Below are positions 8,302 through 20,143 of a stretch of 38,058 bases of DNA, piece by piece (positions within the stretch are counted from its first letter, which is position 1; each line of letters starts with the position of its first letter). Under the pieces are notes generated by a model. That model was not told the DNA's origin. It was given only the letters and a program-made list of their open reading frames with translations, and did no database searches. This DNA comes from Candidatus Aminicenantota bacterium. GTDB lineage: Bacteria; Acidobacteriota; Aminicenantia; Aminicenantales; JAFGBC01. The stretch lies in NCBI GenBank assembly GCA_022867325.1, contig JALHUR010000013.1:1-38058 (forward strand). Direction: 5' to 3'. The translations under genes and the position numbers were made by a program.

Positions 8302-9729
8302 TCAGTACTTGAATATGTACGCGCGCCCGCAGTCGGAGGGGCTCGAACCGGGGTCCTCGTACGGGGCGCCGACTAGGACGTAACCCTTGGCTTTTCTAAC
8401 CGAGCTGGGCAGGCCCACGACGCCGAACCCGAAGTTGCCGCCGCCCTCTTTACTCGGCGAGACCAACGTCTTGAACAGCGTGCCCGTCGCTCCGGAGAAG
8501 ATGTAGGCCCGCCCGGCGTCCGACAGACCGCCGGCGTTCTCGTAGACGGCGCCGATCACGATGTCGCCGCGGCCATCGCCCGTGACGTCTTGGACACCCG
8601 AGGCGGAGAAGCCGAACCAGCCGTTGATCTCCTTGTTGGGCGACACGAACTGACGCAGCAGGGCGCCGGTGGCGCCCGAGTAGAGATAGGCCATTCCCGA
8701 TGATTCAGGGAGGCTGCTCGCGGGGTCATGCCCGGGAGCTGTGATGAGGATGTCGCCGCGGCCGTCTCCGTCGACATCGGGGATGCCGGCGACGACCTCG
8801 CCGAAACCGCCGAGTTGGACCTGCTTGGGAGAGGTGAAGGTGCGGAGACGGACGCCGGTAGCGCCGGAAAAGAGATAAGCGCGGCCCTCGGTGTAGGAGA
8901 CGTTGGGGATGGTGCTCTCGTTCATGGCGCCGACGATGACATCGCCCCGGCCGTCGCCGTTGACGTCCTGCACTCCCGAGACGTAGTTGCCGAAGTGGCC
9001 AAACTGTACTGGAGTCGGCGACGCGAGCTTCCGGAGCAGAACGCCGGTGGCGCCGGAGTAGATGTAGGCCCGGCCGCAGTCCGTCGGGCTGTTGCCGGGA
9101 TTTTCGTACAACGCGCCCACGACGACATCGCCCCGGCCATCGCCGTTGACGTCCGGCACGCCCGCCACCGTGAGCCCGAAGTTTCCAAAGAGCTGATCGG
9201 CGGGGGACTTGAGGGTGCACAGCAGCGCGCCGGTCGCGCCCGAGTAGATGTACGCCCGCCCGGCGCCGGCCGGGCTGTTGCCGGGCGATTCCGACGGCGC
9301 GCCGACCACGATGTCGCCCTTGCCGTCGCCGTTGACGTCGGGAACGCCCGACACCGAGCTGCTCTGGAAGACGAGGGCAGCCTGGAATGTCCCCCACGCG
9401 ACGGGCAGGAGCGACCGGAGGAATTTGCCGCCGGCTCCGGAGTAAATGTGCACCCGCCCGCAGCTGCCGTTGTCGTTGGGGAAGTTGGGTTCCAGCACGG
9501 CGATGTCCGCGCGCCCGTCGCCGTTCACGTCCGGGACCGCGCCGACACTCAGCCCGAAGTACCCATAGATCAAGGGCGTGGGCGATCCGAGCCCCTGCAC
9601 CTGTGATTTCAGATTTTCCTTGAGATTCTTCAAATCAAAAATCTTCCCGCTTTGCCTTGTTTCACCCGACATGGAAACAATCAGAATGACGAAGGTCAAT
9701 AACCCTAAGCCTGCAATCATTTTCTTCAT
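8302..9729 (-). CDS. Exported FG-GAP (integrin alpha-type) seven-repeat propeller protein
   Basis: The 475-residue product begins with a signal peptide (MKKMIAGLGLLTFVILIVS). The rest is seven repeats of about 60 residues. Each has the form FG..V.GVPDVNGDGRGDIVVGA.....GRAYIYSGATG.LL, the FG-GAP repeat of integrin alpha chains, and seven blades make one closed beta-propeller. The first six keep the D-x-D-G-D-x-x-D calcium loop, apart from small changes such as DVTGDG in blade six. The seventh lost it (SSVRKAKGYVLVGAP) and ends the protein at AYIFKY. The ATG at 9729 follows AAAGGAAGCGAGG. Such proteins act outside the cytoplasm in adhesion or carbohydrate binding; no catalytic domain is present, so the ligand is unknown. 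The gene is monocistronic between convergent and divergent neighbours. Confidence 0.9.
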   Translation of the reverse strand: MKKMIAGLGLLTFVILIVSMSGETRQSGKIFDLKNLKENLKSQVQGLGSPTPLIYGYFGLSVGAVPDVNGDGRADIAVLEPNFPNDNGSCGRVHIYSGAGGKFLRSLLPVAWGTFQAALVFQSSSVSGVPDVNGDGKGDIVVGAPSESPGNSPAGAGRAYIYSGATGALLCTLKSPADQLFGNFGLTVAGVPDVNGDGRGDVVVGALYENPGNSPTDCGRAYIYSGATGVLLRKLASPTPVQFGHFGNYVSGVQDVNGDGRGDVIVGAMNESTIPNVSYTEGRAYLFSGATGVRLRTFTSPKQVQLGGFGEVVAGIPDVDGDGRGDILITAPGHDPASSLPESSGMAYLYSGATGALLRQFVSPNKEINGWFGFSASGVQDVTGDGRGDIVIGAVYENAGGLSDAGRAYIFSGATGTLFKTLVSPSKEGGGNFGFGVVGLPSSVRKAKGYVLVGAPYEDPGSSPSDCGRAYIFKY

Positions 9730-9751
9730 GGGCCTCGCTTCCTTTGCTAAA

Positions 9752-9779
9752 AGCTTAATTCATCCTTCTCAATTAAGCT
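9752..9779. repeat. Perfect 9-bp inverted repeat in the FG-GAP gene leader
   Basis: AGCTTAATT (9752-9760) and AATTAAGCT (9771-9779) are exact inverted copies separated by ten bases. The repeat lies 22 bases upstream of the FG-GAP start codon. It could be an operator for a dimeric regulator, with a 19-bp centre spacing, or a stem in the 5' leader. It has no T-run that would suggest a terminator. Confidence 0.5.
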
Positions 9780-9879
9780 AATGAAATTTCCAGCCGAATA
9801 GTATTTCCGCAGGAAAGGGCGCCGGCAAAAAAAAGGGACACGGGCCGGGATGAACCGCCCGGCCTCCGCCGACCGCGGC

Positions 9880-9908
9880 TTGACAGATACATAACGCCCC
9901 CCTATCAT
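9880..9908 (+). promoter_or_regulatory. Sigma70-type promoter of the 265-residue secreted protein gene
   Basis: TTGACA (9880-9885), a 17-nt spacer and TATCAT (9903-9908) stand 19 nt before the start codon at 9928. The -35 box is a perfect match and the spacing is ideal. Confidence 0.75.
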
Positions 9909-9927
9909 TTCCGATGGGCGTGGGAGA

Positions 9928-10725
9928 ATGGCGCGCGGTCTCGCCGGAAAGGTCTTCATCCTGGTCGCGGCGGTCTGCGTGTCCTCCCTCCGGCTCACTC
10001 CCCATCCACCCGCCGACCAGCCGAGGCTGGCCGCGATCCTGAAAAAATCGGAAGATTACTGCCGGCGCCTGGATGGGGCCGCGCTCGACTTCGTCTGCCT
10101 TGAGGAAGTGACGGAGATGTCGCGCTATTTCTCCCCCCATACCGACGTCTATCTCTACGACTATCAATTCATCCGGAAGAATAGGGCGGCCCAGGAGAAA
10201 AGAAGCCTTTTAGCGGTCAACGGAAAGAAGGCGGATATCCGGGACTCCACCCTGAAAACGACCATGTTCCGGTACGAGAATGTCTTCTTCGGGCCGATCG
10301 GGCTGCTGAGCGAATCCTGGCAAGCTTATCTTGACTATCGAATTGTCGGGGAAGAGATCCTCAACAAGGAAAAGGCGGTGGTGATCGAGGCGATGCCGGG
10401 GCCTCGGCTTAATGAGCCGCATCCTTGGGGGAGGGTCTGGATTAAGGAGGACGACGGCAGCGTCCTGAAGATCGTTTGGGACCAAAAGTCGCTCGGGAAC
10501 TTCCAGAGCTTTGAAGAGTGGGCCAAGGCCCACAACGCCGTACCCCAGGTCACGGCTTTTTCCGAATACGACTTCGAGAAAAACGGGCTGCGTTTTCCCA
10601 GCCGGAATTTCAGCGAGCAGGCCTATGTCGATGAAGACGGACAAAAATTCGTAAACGCCCAAATCTCAGTCATCTATAAGAACTATAAATATTTCACGGT
10701 CGAAACCGAGATCAAGTACGAATAG
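9928..10725 (+). CDS. Exported protein of unknown function (265 aa)
   Basis: I do not recognise this gene with certainty. The product has an N-terminal hydrophobic segment (KVFILVAAVCVSSLRL) that would serve as a signal sequence. The mature part is rich in aromatic and charged residues with alternating beta-strand patterns (VYLYDYQFIRKN, RVWIKEDDGSVLKIVWD, LRFPSRNFSEQAYVDEDG, VNAQISVIYKNYKYFTVET). The order and texture recall the half-barrel fold of LolA/LolB-like lipoprotein carriers found in many acidobacterial exported proteins, but I see no diagnostic motif. The ATG at 9928 has GTGGGAGA close upstream and sits correctly below a strong promoter. The gene ends 20 nt before the convergent M14 peptidase gene, so it is a single-gene unit. 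Confidence 0.7.
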   Translation: MARGLAGKVFILVAAVCVSSLRLTPHPPADQPRLAAILKKSEDYCRRLDGAALDFVCLEEVTEMSRYFSPHTDVYLYDYQFIRKNRAAQEKRSLLAVNGKKADIRDSTLKTTMFRYENVFFGPIGLLSESWQAYLDYRIVGEEILNKEKAVVIEAMPGPRLNEPHPWGRVWIKEDDGSVLKIVWDQKSLGNFQSFEEWAKAHNAVPQVTAFSEYDFEKNGLRFPSRNFSEQAYVDEDGQKFVNAQISVIYKNYKYFTVETEIKYE

Positions 10726-10745
10726 AAGACGAATTCCGGCCGCGT

Positions 10746-13346
10746 TCAGATCTGCGGATAGAGGAGTGCGTTGAGCAGGAACTTGTAGGTCCCGTGCGAC
10801 TGAGCCCGGCTCTGGGAGACGATCCCGATCAGGATGATGCGGCCCTTTTTGTATTGGAAGTCGACGACAGCCGCCTTGCGGGCGATGACGTCCTCTCCCA
10901 GCAGCCAGCCGCTCATCAGCACGCCCTCCTCCGGATAGCCGGCCACGACCTTGCGGTCCCACTCGTTGGGGGGGACCCGGGTCTCGTAGCCCGGGCTGTC
11001 CGAGAATACGGCCGGCGTCGTCTTGGGGAGCCCGTAGCCGATCGGCGTCGTGTTGTCGACTTCGAGCTTGAGGATCGACATCGGACAGAAGAACTTGGAG
11101 GATTCGACCTTGTCCAACCCGTCGCGGGCCGGGACCTGGAGCTCTTTGATGGCGAACTGGCCGGCCCCGTTGAGGGCCACCAGGATGCCGCCCTCTTCGA
11201 CGAAGGCTTTGAGGGCATCGACGCCGGCCTGCTCGATCCCGCCCTCGTACTCGGGGGGCATCGGGGTGATCCAGCGGGCGAACGGAGAGTTGGGGTCGGG
11301 TTTTCCGCTCTTGATGATGTCCGCGTTCTCATCGGGGAAAACGATGACGTCGTAGTTCGCCTTGAGGTCGAGCTTCTTTCCTTTCTCGACCTTGAAGTCC
11401 TTGTTGTGGATGGTTGTAAAGGGAATGCCCAGGTCATCGAAGACGAAGCGCGTCCAACCCTCGTCCATGTTGGACTTCCAGGACTGGTACAGGCCGACCC
11501 GGTTGAACTTGAGCGGGGCCTTGTCGATATCGGCCGTATCGTCGAGGTCGAGGACGGCCATGATGTATTTCGAGGCCAATCCGGGCAGGGCCTTTTTGAC
11601 CTCGGGCGTGTTCTTGACGATAAAGCTCCCGGCCGGGATGTCGATTCCTTTGCGGGTGACGACCGCCTTGGTCCGGTAAACCTCGGCTTTATCTTTGAGC
11701 AGGGCGAAAACCATCGGGTAGGCGGCGTTCGGCCGGCAGTCGAGGGCGAACCAGGCCGCGGCGCCCAGTTCGGGGGGCGGCTGGGGATATTCGACCTTGG
11801 CGATTTTCTCCAACTTGGCCTTGAAGGCGCCCTCGATCCGGTCGCAGGCGACGCCCATCTGGAGCGGCAGCGTCCAGCCCGCGTTGTCGTAGGGCGGAAC
11901 GGGCGGGCCGCCGGGATACTCCCGGAGGTCAGGGTATTTCTGCTTGTCGAGGAGGGCCCAGGCGTAAGGCTTGAAGGGTTGGGCCATCCTGACCACATAG
12001 GAGCCGGCCGGGTAGAGCTTGCCGTCGGCGAGGAAATCGGCCGCGGCCCGCTCGACCTCGACGCCGCCGAACATGAGGACGTCGATCATCTTGAGCATGG
12101 TCAGGTAATCGTGCTGGCGCGAGGGGATGACGAAGGCGTAGGGCTGGTTCTTGTCCTGGGTCTCGATGCTGGTCTTGGACATGAGGTAGGAATTGAACAG
12201 GAAGTCCTCTTTGCGGAGAAAGGCCGTGTTGACCAGGCTCATCGACAGGATGAGCTCGTACTCGACCAGGTCGCGGAGCCGCCACCAGCCGCCCGGCCAG
12301 GGGTCGGGGAACTCCATCCGCTTTTCGGCGTAGGATTTCTGCACCTCGCCCGGCTCGATGTTGATGGGTGTCGCGCCGCGGACCGAGGCCATCTCGCTCA
12401 GGAGCCCGACCGTGTTATGGAGCCAGCTCGTGTCGTCGCAAGCGCCGATCCACCAGCCCGTGAAGCTCCGGCCGTGGACGACCCCGCTCTTGCCGTTGGC
12501 CTGTAGGTCGTAGGCCATGGCGGCGCCGCACAGGTTGACGCCCCGCCAGAGAAGGGGCTGGACGTTGGGGATGGGCGGGTCCATGAAGGGCGGGATGAAC
12601 AGGCGCGCGCCGTTCGAGCCCATCTGGTGCTCGTCGATGTGGATCTGGGGGAACCAGTCGTGGTAGAGGACCTTGGTCACGGCCCGCGTCTCGGGGAGGT
12701 TGAACATGAACCAGTCGCGGTTGTTGTCGTGGCCGGCGTAGACATGGTAAAGCCAGGGCATGTTGCCGCCCTCGAACTTGGTCCCCAGGTACTTCCGGTA
12801 CCATTCGACGACCATCTGGTTGCCGTCCGGATTGTGGGTCGGGACGAGGAGGACGATGACGTCTTTGAGGACGGCGGCGGCGTCGAAGGGCGTTTTACCG
12901 ACGACGAGGTCGTAGGCGAACTCCATCGACATCTGGGAGGCCGCGACCTCGGAGGCGTGGAGGCTGCAGGTGATGAGGACGATGACCTTGCCCTCGCCGG
13001 CCAACTTGCGGGCGTCGTCGGCCGAGAGGCCGCGCGAGTCTTTAAGCTTGCGGGCGATTTCGCGATAGGCGTCGAGCTTGGCCATATTCTGTTCGGCCGT
13101 GATCACGGCCATGATGATAGGCCTTTTCTGGACGGATTCGCCGATCGTGAAAAGCGTGAGCTTGGGCGACTCCTGGTCCAGCTTCTCGAAGTAGGCTTTG
13201 ATCTGGTTGTAGTCGGCGAGCTTGCGGTCGGCGCCGACCTGGTGGCCCAAGAACTGGTCGGGAGGAGTCTGGGCGGATGCCGCGAAGGGCACGAGAAGCG
13301 ATAAAACAAGGATGAAGGCTTTCAGGGATGGGGAAGAAATTCTCAT
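10746..13346 (-). CDS. Exported M14-family zinc carboxypeptidase-like peptidase
   Basis: The 866-residue product starts with a signal peptide ending ASAQ (about residue 26). The ATG at 13346 is preceded by GAGGAGG at ideal spacing. The M14 zinc site is visible: H130 and E133 in CSLHASEVAAS, NPDGN, then HIDEHQMGSNG supplying the third ligand. LLSEMASVRG is a candidate for the catalytic Glu. This catalytic domain fills roughly residues 30-400. The C-terminal half (about 560-866) has alternating strands and helices with DVIVFPDENADI and FVEEGGILVALNGAG, like the glutamine-amidotransferase-type domain often fused to exported M14 enzymes. It probably trims peptides in the periplasm or outside the cell. 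A vestige of a second copy's 3' end lies at 8198-8254. Confidence 0.92.
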   Translation of the reverse strand: MRISSPSLKAFILVLSLLVPFAASAQTPPDQFLGHQVGADRKLADYNQIKAYFEKLDQESPKLTLFTIGESVQKRPIIMAVITAEQNMAKLDAYREIARKLKDSRGLSADDARKLAGEGKVIVLITCSLHASEVAASQMSMEFAYDLVVGKTPFDAAAVLKDVIVLLVPTHNPDGNQMVVEWYRKYLGTKFEGGNMPWLYHVYAGHDNNRDWFMFNLPETRAVTKVLYHDWFPQIHIDEHQMGSNGARLFIPPFMDPPIPNVQPLLWRGVNLCGAAMAYDLQANGKSGVVHGRSFTGWWIGACDDTSWLHNTVGLLSEMASVRGATPINIEPGEVQKSYAEKRMEFPDPWPGGWWRLRDLVEYELILSMSLVNTAFLRKEDFLFNSYLMSKTSIETQDKNQPYAFVIPSRQHDYLTMLKMIDVLMFGGVEVERAAADFLADGKLYPAGSYVVRMAQPFKPYAWALLDKQKYPDLREYPGGPPVPPYDNAGWTLPLQMGVACDRIEGAFKAKLEKIAKVEYPQPPPELGAAAWFALDCRPNAAYPMVFALLKDKAEVYRTKAVVTRKGIDIPAGSFIVKNTPEVKKALPGLASKYIMAVLDLDDTADIDKAPLKFNRVGLYQSWKSNMDEGWTRFVFDDLGIPFTTIHNKDFKVEKGKKLDLKANYDVIVFPDENADIIKSGKPDPNSPFARWITPMPPEYEGGIEQAGVDALKAFVEEGGILVALNGAGQFAIKELQVPARDGLDKVESSKFFCPMSILKLEVDNTTPIGYGLPKTTPAVFSDSPGYETRVPPNEWDRKVVAGYPEEGVLMSGWLLGEDVIARKAAVVDFQYKKGRIILIGIVSQSRAQSHGTYKFLLNALLYPQI

Positions 13347-13434
13347 GAAGACCTCCTCGTGATCGAAAAGTCGGGGTTCATGCGCAAGACCTCTTTCTAC
13401 ACCCGGGAAGGCGCCCTGTCAAGGCCGGAAAGTC

Positions 13435-13477
13435 GGGGTCAAACCTGCACTTTGTGACAAAGTGCAGGTTTGACCCC
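13435..13477. repeat. 43-bp perfect palindrome (19-bp arms), REP-like
   Basis: GGGGTCAAACCTGCACTTT (13435-13453) is followed by GTGAC and an exact inverted copy ending at 13477. A related palindrome with arms GGGGTCAAACCTACACTTT lies at 13891-14081, on the other side of the small EF-Tu-like gene. Dispersed palindromes of this kind are typical of REP elements moved by IS200-like Y1 (RAYT) transposases; no such transposase gene is in the window. It sits between divergent genes, so it is not placed as a terminator. Confidence 0.8.
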
Positions 13478-13484
13478 TTTGAGG

Positions 13485-13514
13485 TTGACTTTGATCATCG
13501 GCTGGAGTTATGGT
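13485..13514 (+). promoter_or_regulatory. Putative promoter of the EF-Tu-like small gene
   Basis: TTGACT (13485-13490), an 18-nt spacer and TATGGT (13509-13514) lie about 110 nt before the start at 13625. The -10 match is moderate. Confidence 0.4.
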
Positions 13515-13624
13515 TTTATTAGTGGAGGGCAATACAAATTCCGGGTTCAAGGGAAGTCCAACATGGCTTTCCCCGGGGTTTAACATGATCCGGAGGGCCG
13601 GAGCGCTTTTTTAAGGAGGGAACC

Positions 13625-13879
13625 ATGGACACTTGCATCGGTCAGGTAACCCACTTTTTTAATCACCTCGGCGTCGCCGTCTTGCAGCTCAGCGGCGAGC
13701 TGAAAGTCGGCGAGACCATTAAGATCGTAGGGCATTCCAAGGAATTCACACAGCCGGTCTCTTCCCTCGAGGTTGAACACCGGAAGGTCGAGTCGGCCGG
13801 GCCGGGGATGGAAGTGGCCATGAAAGTGGCCGAGCCCGTTCATAAAGGCGACAAGGTGTTCAAAGTCTCTCCGCAATAA
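13625..13879 (+). CDS. Stand-alone EF-Tu domain-2-like protein
   Basis: The 84-residue product is a single beta-barrel of the translation-factor domain 2 type. GQVTHFFNHLGVAVLQLSGELKVGETIKIVGHSKEFTQPVSSLEVEH resembles the small 'translation elongation factor-like' proteins of archaea and bacteria, with the G-E-L-K-V-G-D/E-T-I core and a conserved FTQ.V.S....H segment. It lacks a GTPase domain, so it cannot act as an elongation factor by itself; the role of this family is unknown to me. The ATG at 13625 follows TTAAGGAGGGAA, one of the best ribosome sites in the window, which suggests high expression. There is no signal peptide, so it is cytoplasmic. It is monocistronic and flanked on both sides by copies of the same palindromic repeat. 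Confidence 0.85.
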   Translation: MDTCIGQVTHFFNHLGVAVLQLSGELKVGETIKIVGHSKEFTQPVSSLEVEHRKVESAGPGMEVAMKVAEPVHKGDKVFKVSPQ

Positions 13880-13890
13880 AGATCGGTAAA

Positions 13891-14081
13891 GATCGGGGTC
13901 AAACCTACACTTTTGCCTTTAGTGCAAATTGACCCGTTCGCCGACGCTAAGCCCCGCCTTTAAAGGCGGGGACGAGAAGCGAGGCTCAGGGTTAACCCTG
14001 AGCAAGCCCCGGCATTCATGCCGGGGAGTCGATGGGTTGACTTTTTGCACTTTGTGACAAAGTGTAGGTTTGACCCCGATC
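13891..14081. repeat. Second copy of the GGGGTCAAACC palindrome, split by a nested element
   Basis: GATCGGGGTC followed by AAACCTACACTTT (13891-13913) is matched by an exact inverted copy at 14059-14081, giving 23-bp arms. They are separated by 145 bp, of which 108 bp (13934-14041) are a different multi-hairpin element. Without it, the centre would hold AGTGCAAA / TTTGCACT, an 8-bp inverted repeat with a 7-base loop, and the nested element lies exactly in that loop. Together with the intergenic stretch to 14232 this accounts for the gap between 13880 and 14290. No gene is supported in the remainder. Confidence 0.8.
13934..14041 (+). mobile_element. 108-bp multi-hairpin element, short form
   Basis: This unit matches the 150-bp insertion at 28699-28848 along its whole length except for a missing 42-nt hairpin. 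It contains three perfect hairpins: CCCCGCCTT / AAGGCGGGG with a TA loop, the 20-bp palindrome GCTCAGGGTTAACCCTGAGC, and CCCCGGCAT / ATGCCGGGG with a TC loop. It is preceded by TTGAC and ends in TTGAC. It carries no gene, so it can only be moved by an enzyme acting elsewhere. The stems are perfect here and partly decayed in the other copy. Confidence 0.75.
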
Positions 14082-14232
14082 GCTAGTGGGCGGCGATGCC
14101 GAGGGCGGCGATCGAGTTGCTGTCATGGACGCCGGCCGCGGGACTCCTCCCGTCTCCTCCTCCCGCATTTTGCCGCCGGTCGAATGAATTTCTCTTTTTT
14201 CAGGGCTTCTGCGGCACAGGGCTCCCGGGAAT

Positions 14233-14261
14233 TTGACAGGTATCGGCTATTCGCGTACCCT
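14233..14261 (+). promoter_or_regulatory. Sigma70-type promoter of the TPR/beta-barrel gene
   Basis: TTGACA (14233-14238), a 17-nt spacer and TACCCT (14256-14261) lie 29 nt before the start codon at 14291. The -35 is perfect; the -10 keeps only the TAnnnT core. Confidence 0.65.
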
Positions 14262-14290
14262 GTTTAAGGCGTTTTGAAAGGACGGAGATC

Positions 14291-15544
14291 ATGGACCGAC
14301 ATCGTCTCCCCAAGCCCGCGCTGGCCCTGATTGCGGCCGGATTCCTCTGCGCCGGGCTCGCCGGAGGGTTGGCCGGCCAGGAGCCGACGCAAGCCCAGGA
14401 TCGGGTGGGGCGGCTTTTCGCCGCGGCCGACGCGGCCTTCGATCAGGGCGATTTCGCGACCGCCCTCGAAAGCTACTTTGAAATCACGACCCTGGCCCTC
14501 GACCGCGCGGAGCTCGCCCGGGCCTCGGTCGGCCTGGCCATCAGCTATTTTTCGTTGAACGACCGCGTCGGCGCCTCCAAATGGCTCCGCCAGGCGCTTG
14601 TCTACGACCCCAAGAAAGAGCTTATCGACCGGATCTATCCCGAATCCTTCGTCCTTCTCTTCATGGAAATCCGCAAGGAAGGGACGGCCGCGGCCGAACC
14701 CGCCCCCCAGGAACCTCAGCCGGCGGCCCCGCCGGTCCAGGCCCCGGTCCGAGAGCCTCCCAAGCAGGAACCTCAGCCTCCCCCGCAAGAGCAACCGGCG
14801 GGCGGTTTCCGGCTGCTGGGCGAGACCGACTGGAAGGACAAATGGGAGATCGAAACCCATCTCTCCTCCTGGAACGTCAACCTGATCAAGGGTATCTTCG
14901 AATCCTTCGTCACCGACAACATGGCCGAGGAGATCCGGGACCAGGTCCTCGCTAAGCTCCGGAAATTCTACTCGCCTCTGTATCAAAGGGGGTATGAAGA
15001 AAACATCACCTTCGATTCGGACGGCTCAAACTACGGGTTCGGGGCCAGATACTATCCGAGAGGACGGGAAAGCGGTTTCAGCTTCGCCCTGTCCTTCGAG
15101 AAAACCCATATCAAGCTCATCATGGCCGGCCCGGTCAAGCAGACCTACGCTCCCGGCGGCTCCTCCCAGGTCAATTCGAACAGTACCATCGAGACGAGCC
15201 CGTTCTCGACGAACCTGAGCTTCCGCTGGGAGTTCATTCCCGCTTGGCGGGTGACGCCCTACTTTACCTGGGGCCTGGGGCTGGCCGCCCTGGACGGCGA
15301 GGTCAGCTACACCTGGCAGGGGACGGTCCAGTACTTGGGGCGGGAGGAGAGCATCGGGGACAGCATCGTCAAGACCTTTGCCGAAACCGAGGAAGAAAAC
15401 GACTTTAACATTCCCAACATCTTTGTCATCCTCCACTTTGGGTTCGGCGTCAAGGGCGAAATCGTCCCCGGGCTGTCCGGGATCGCCGAAGCGAGTTTCT
15501 GGGACGGGATCCTGTTACGGGCCGGAGTCGCCTATCGTTTTTAA
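14291..15544 (+). CDS. Outer-membrane beta-barrel protein with N-terminal TPR and proline-rich linker
   Basis: The 417-residue product starts at the ATG at 14291 (GAAAGGACGGAG upstream) with a signal sequence ending near GLAGQ. Residues about 35-125 form TPR-like helices (AAADAAFDQGDFATALESYFEIT, ASKWLRQALVYDPKKELIDRIYPESF). A linker rich in Pro, Gln and Glu follows (about 138-175). The C-terminal 230 residues alternate like a barrel: NYGFGARYYPRG, GFSFALSFEKTHIKLIMAGP, FSTNLSFRWEFIPAWRVTPYFTWGLGLAAL. The chain ends in AGVAYRF, with the terminal Phe expected of a BAM-inserted outer-membrane protein. Function is unknown; the TPR part would lie in the periplasm. It stands 16 nt upstream of the SRP RNA gene, so the RNA promoter must overlap its end. 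Confidence 0.8.
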   Translation: MDRHRLPKPALALIAAGFLCAGLAGGLAGQEPTQAQDRVGRLFAAADAAFDQGDFATALESYFEITTLALDRAELARASVGLAISYFSLNDRVGASKWLRQALVYDPKKELIDRIYPESFVLLFMEIRKEGTAAAEPAPQEPQPAAPPVQAPVREPPKQEPQPPPQEQPAGGFRLLGETDWKDKWEIETHLSSWNVNLIKGIFESFVTDNMAEEIRDQVLAKLRKFYSPLYQRGYEENITFDSDGSNYGFGARYYPRGRESGFSFALSFEKTHIKLIMAGPVKQTYAPGGSSQVNSNSTIETSPFSTNLSFRWEFIPAWRVTPYFTWGLGLAALDGEVSYTWQGTVQYLGREESIGDSIVKTFAETEEENDFNIPNIFVILHFGFGVKGEIVPGLSGIAEASFWDGILLRAGVAYRF

Positions 15545-15560
15545 GATAACCGAGGAATAT

Positions 15561-15840
<280 letters not shown>

Positions 15841-15870
15841 TAAGACTTTGGAGATTCTGAGGAGGATGTC

Positions 15871-19893
<4,023 letters not shown>

Positions 19894-20088
19894 TTCTCAA
19901 GAATCGCCCGTTAAGTAAAGTCCATCCATCTTGCCCCGAGCGAGGCCGGTCTCAAACAGGATTCTGCTCGGCCGGACACCATGCCCACGATGCTCCGGGT
20001 CTTTTTCTAGGACAACCGCAAGCTCCTCCCTATTGTCGAGGATGAGTTCCCTAGCCTAATAGAGCGGACTTCCGGGCCGGCCGTCGCG

Positions 20089-20117
20089 TTGACAAGCCCT
20101 TTGCCCGGTGCTATGTT
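20089..20117 (+). promoter_or_regulatory. Sigma70-type promoter of the Ser/Thr kinase gene
   Basis: TTGACA (20089-20094), a 17-nt spacer and TATGTT (20112-20117) stand 26 nt before the start codon at 20144. This supports the downstream ATG as the start, since an in-frame ATG at 20108 lies upstream of the -10 box. Confidence 0.75.
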
Positions 20118-20143
20118 TAAGGCCAACGGGGAGGAAGGGACTG

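Noticed and set aside
10794-12506. Long plus-strand open frame of 570 codons opposite the M14 peptidase
   Set aside because: It is the mirror of a gene with clear M14 motifs. The translation is a run of Val/Asp/Gly/Leu with no domain, as expected from high-GC antisense frames.
13435-14081. CRISPR array
   Set aside because: The repeats are palindromic units of different families, two copies each, without regular spacers or cas genes.
19980-20060. Possible gene relic reading DNRKLLPIVEDEFPSLI before the kinase promoter
   Set aside because: Seventeen residues without a recognised family and preceded by a stop; too little to call.
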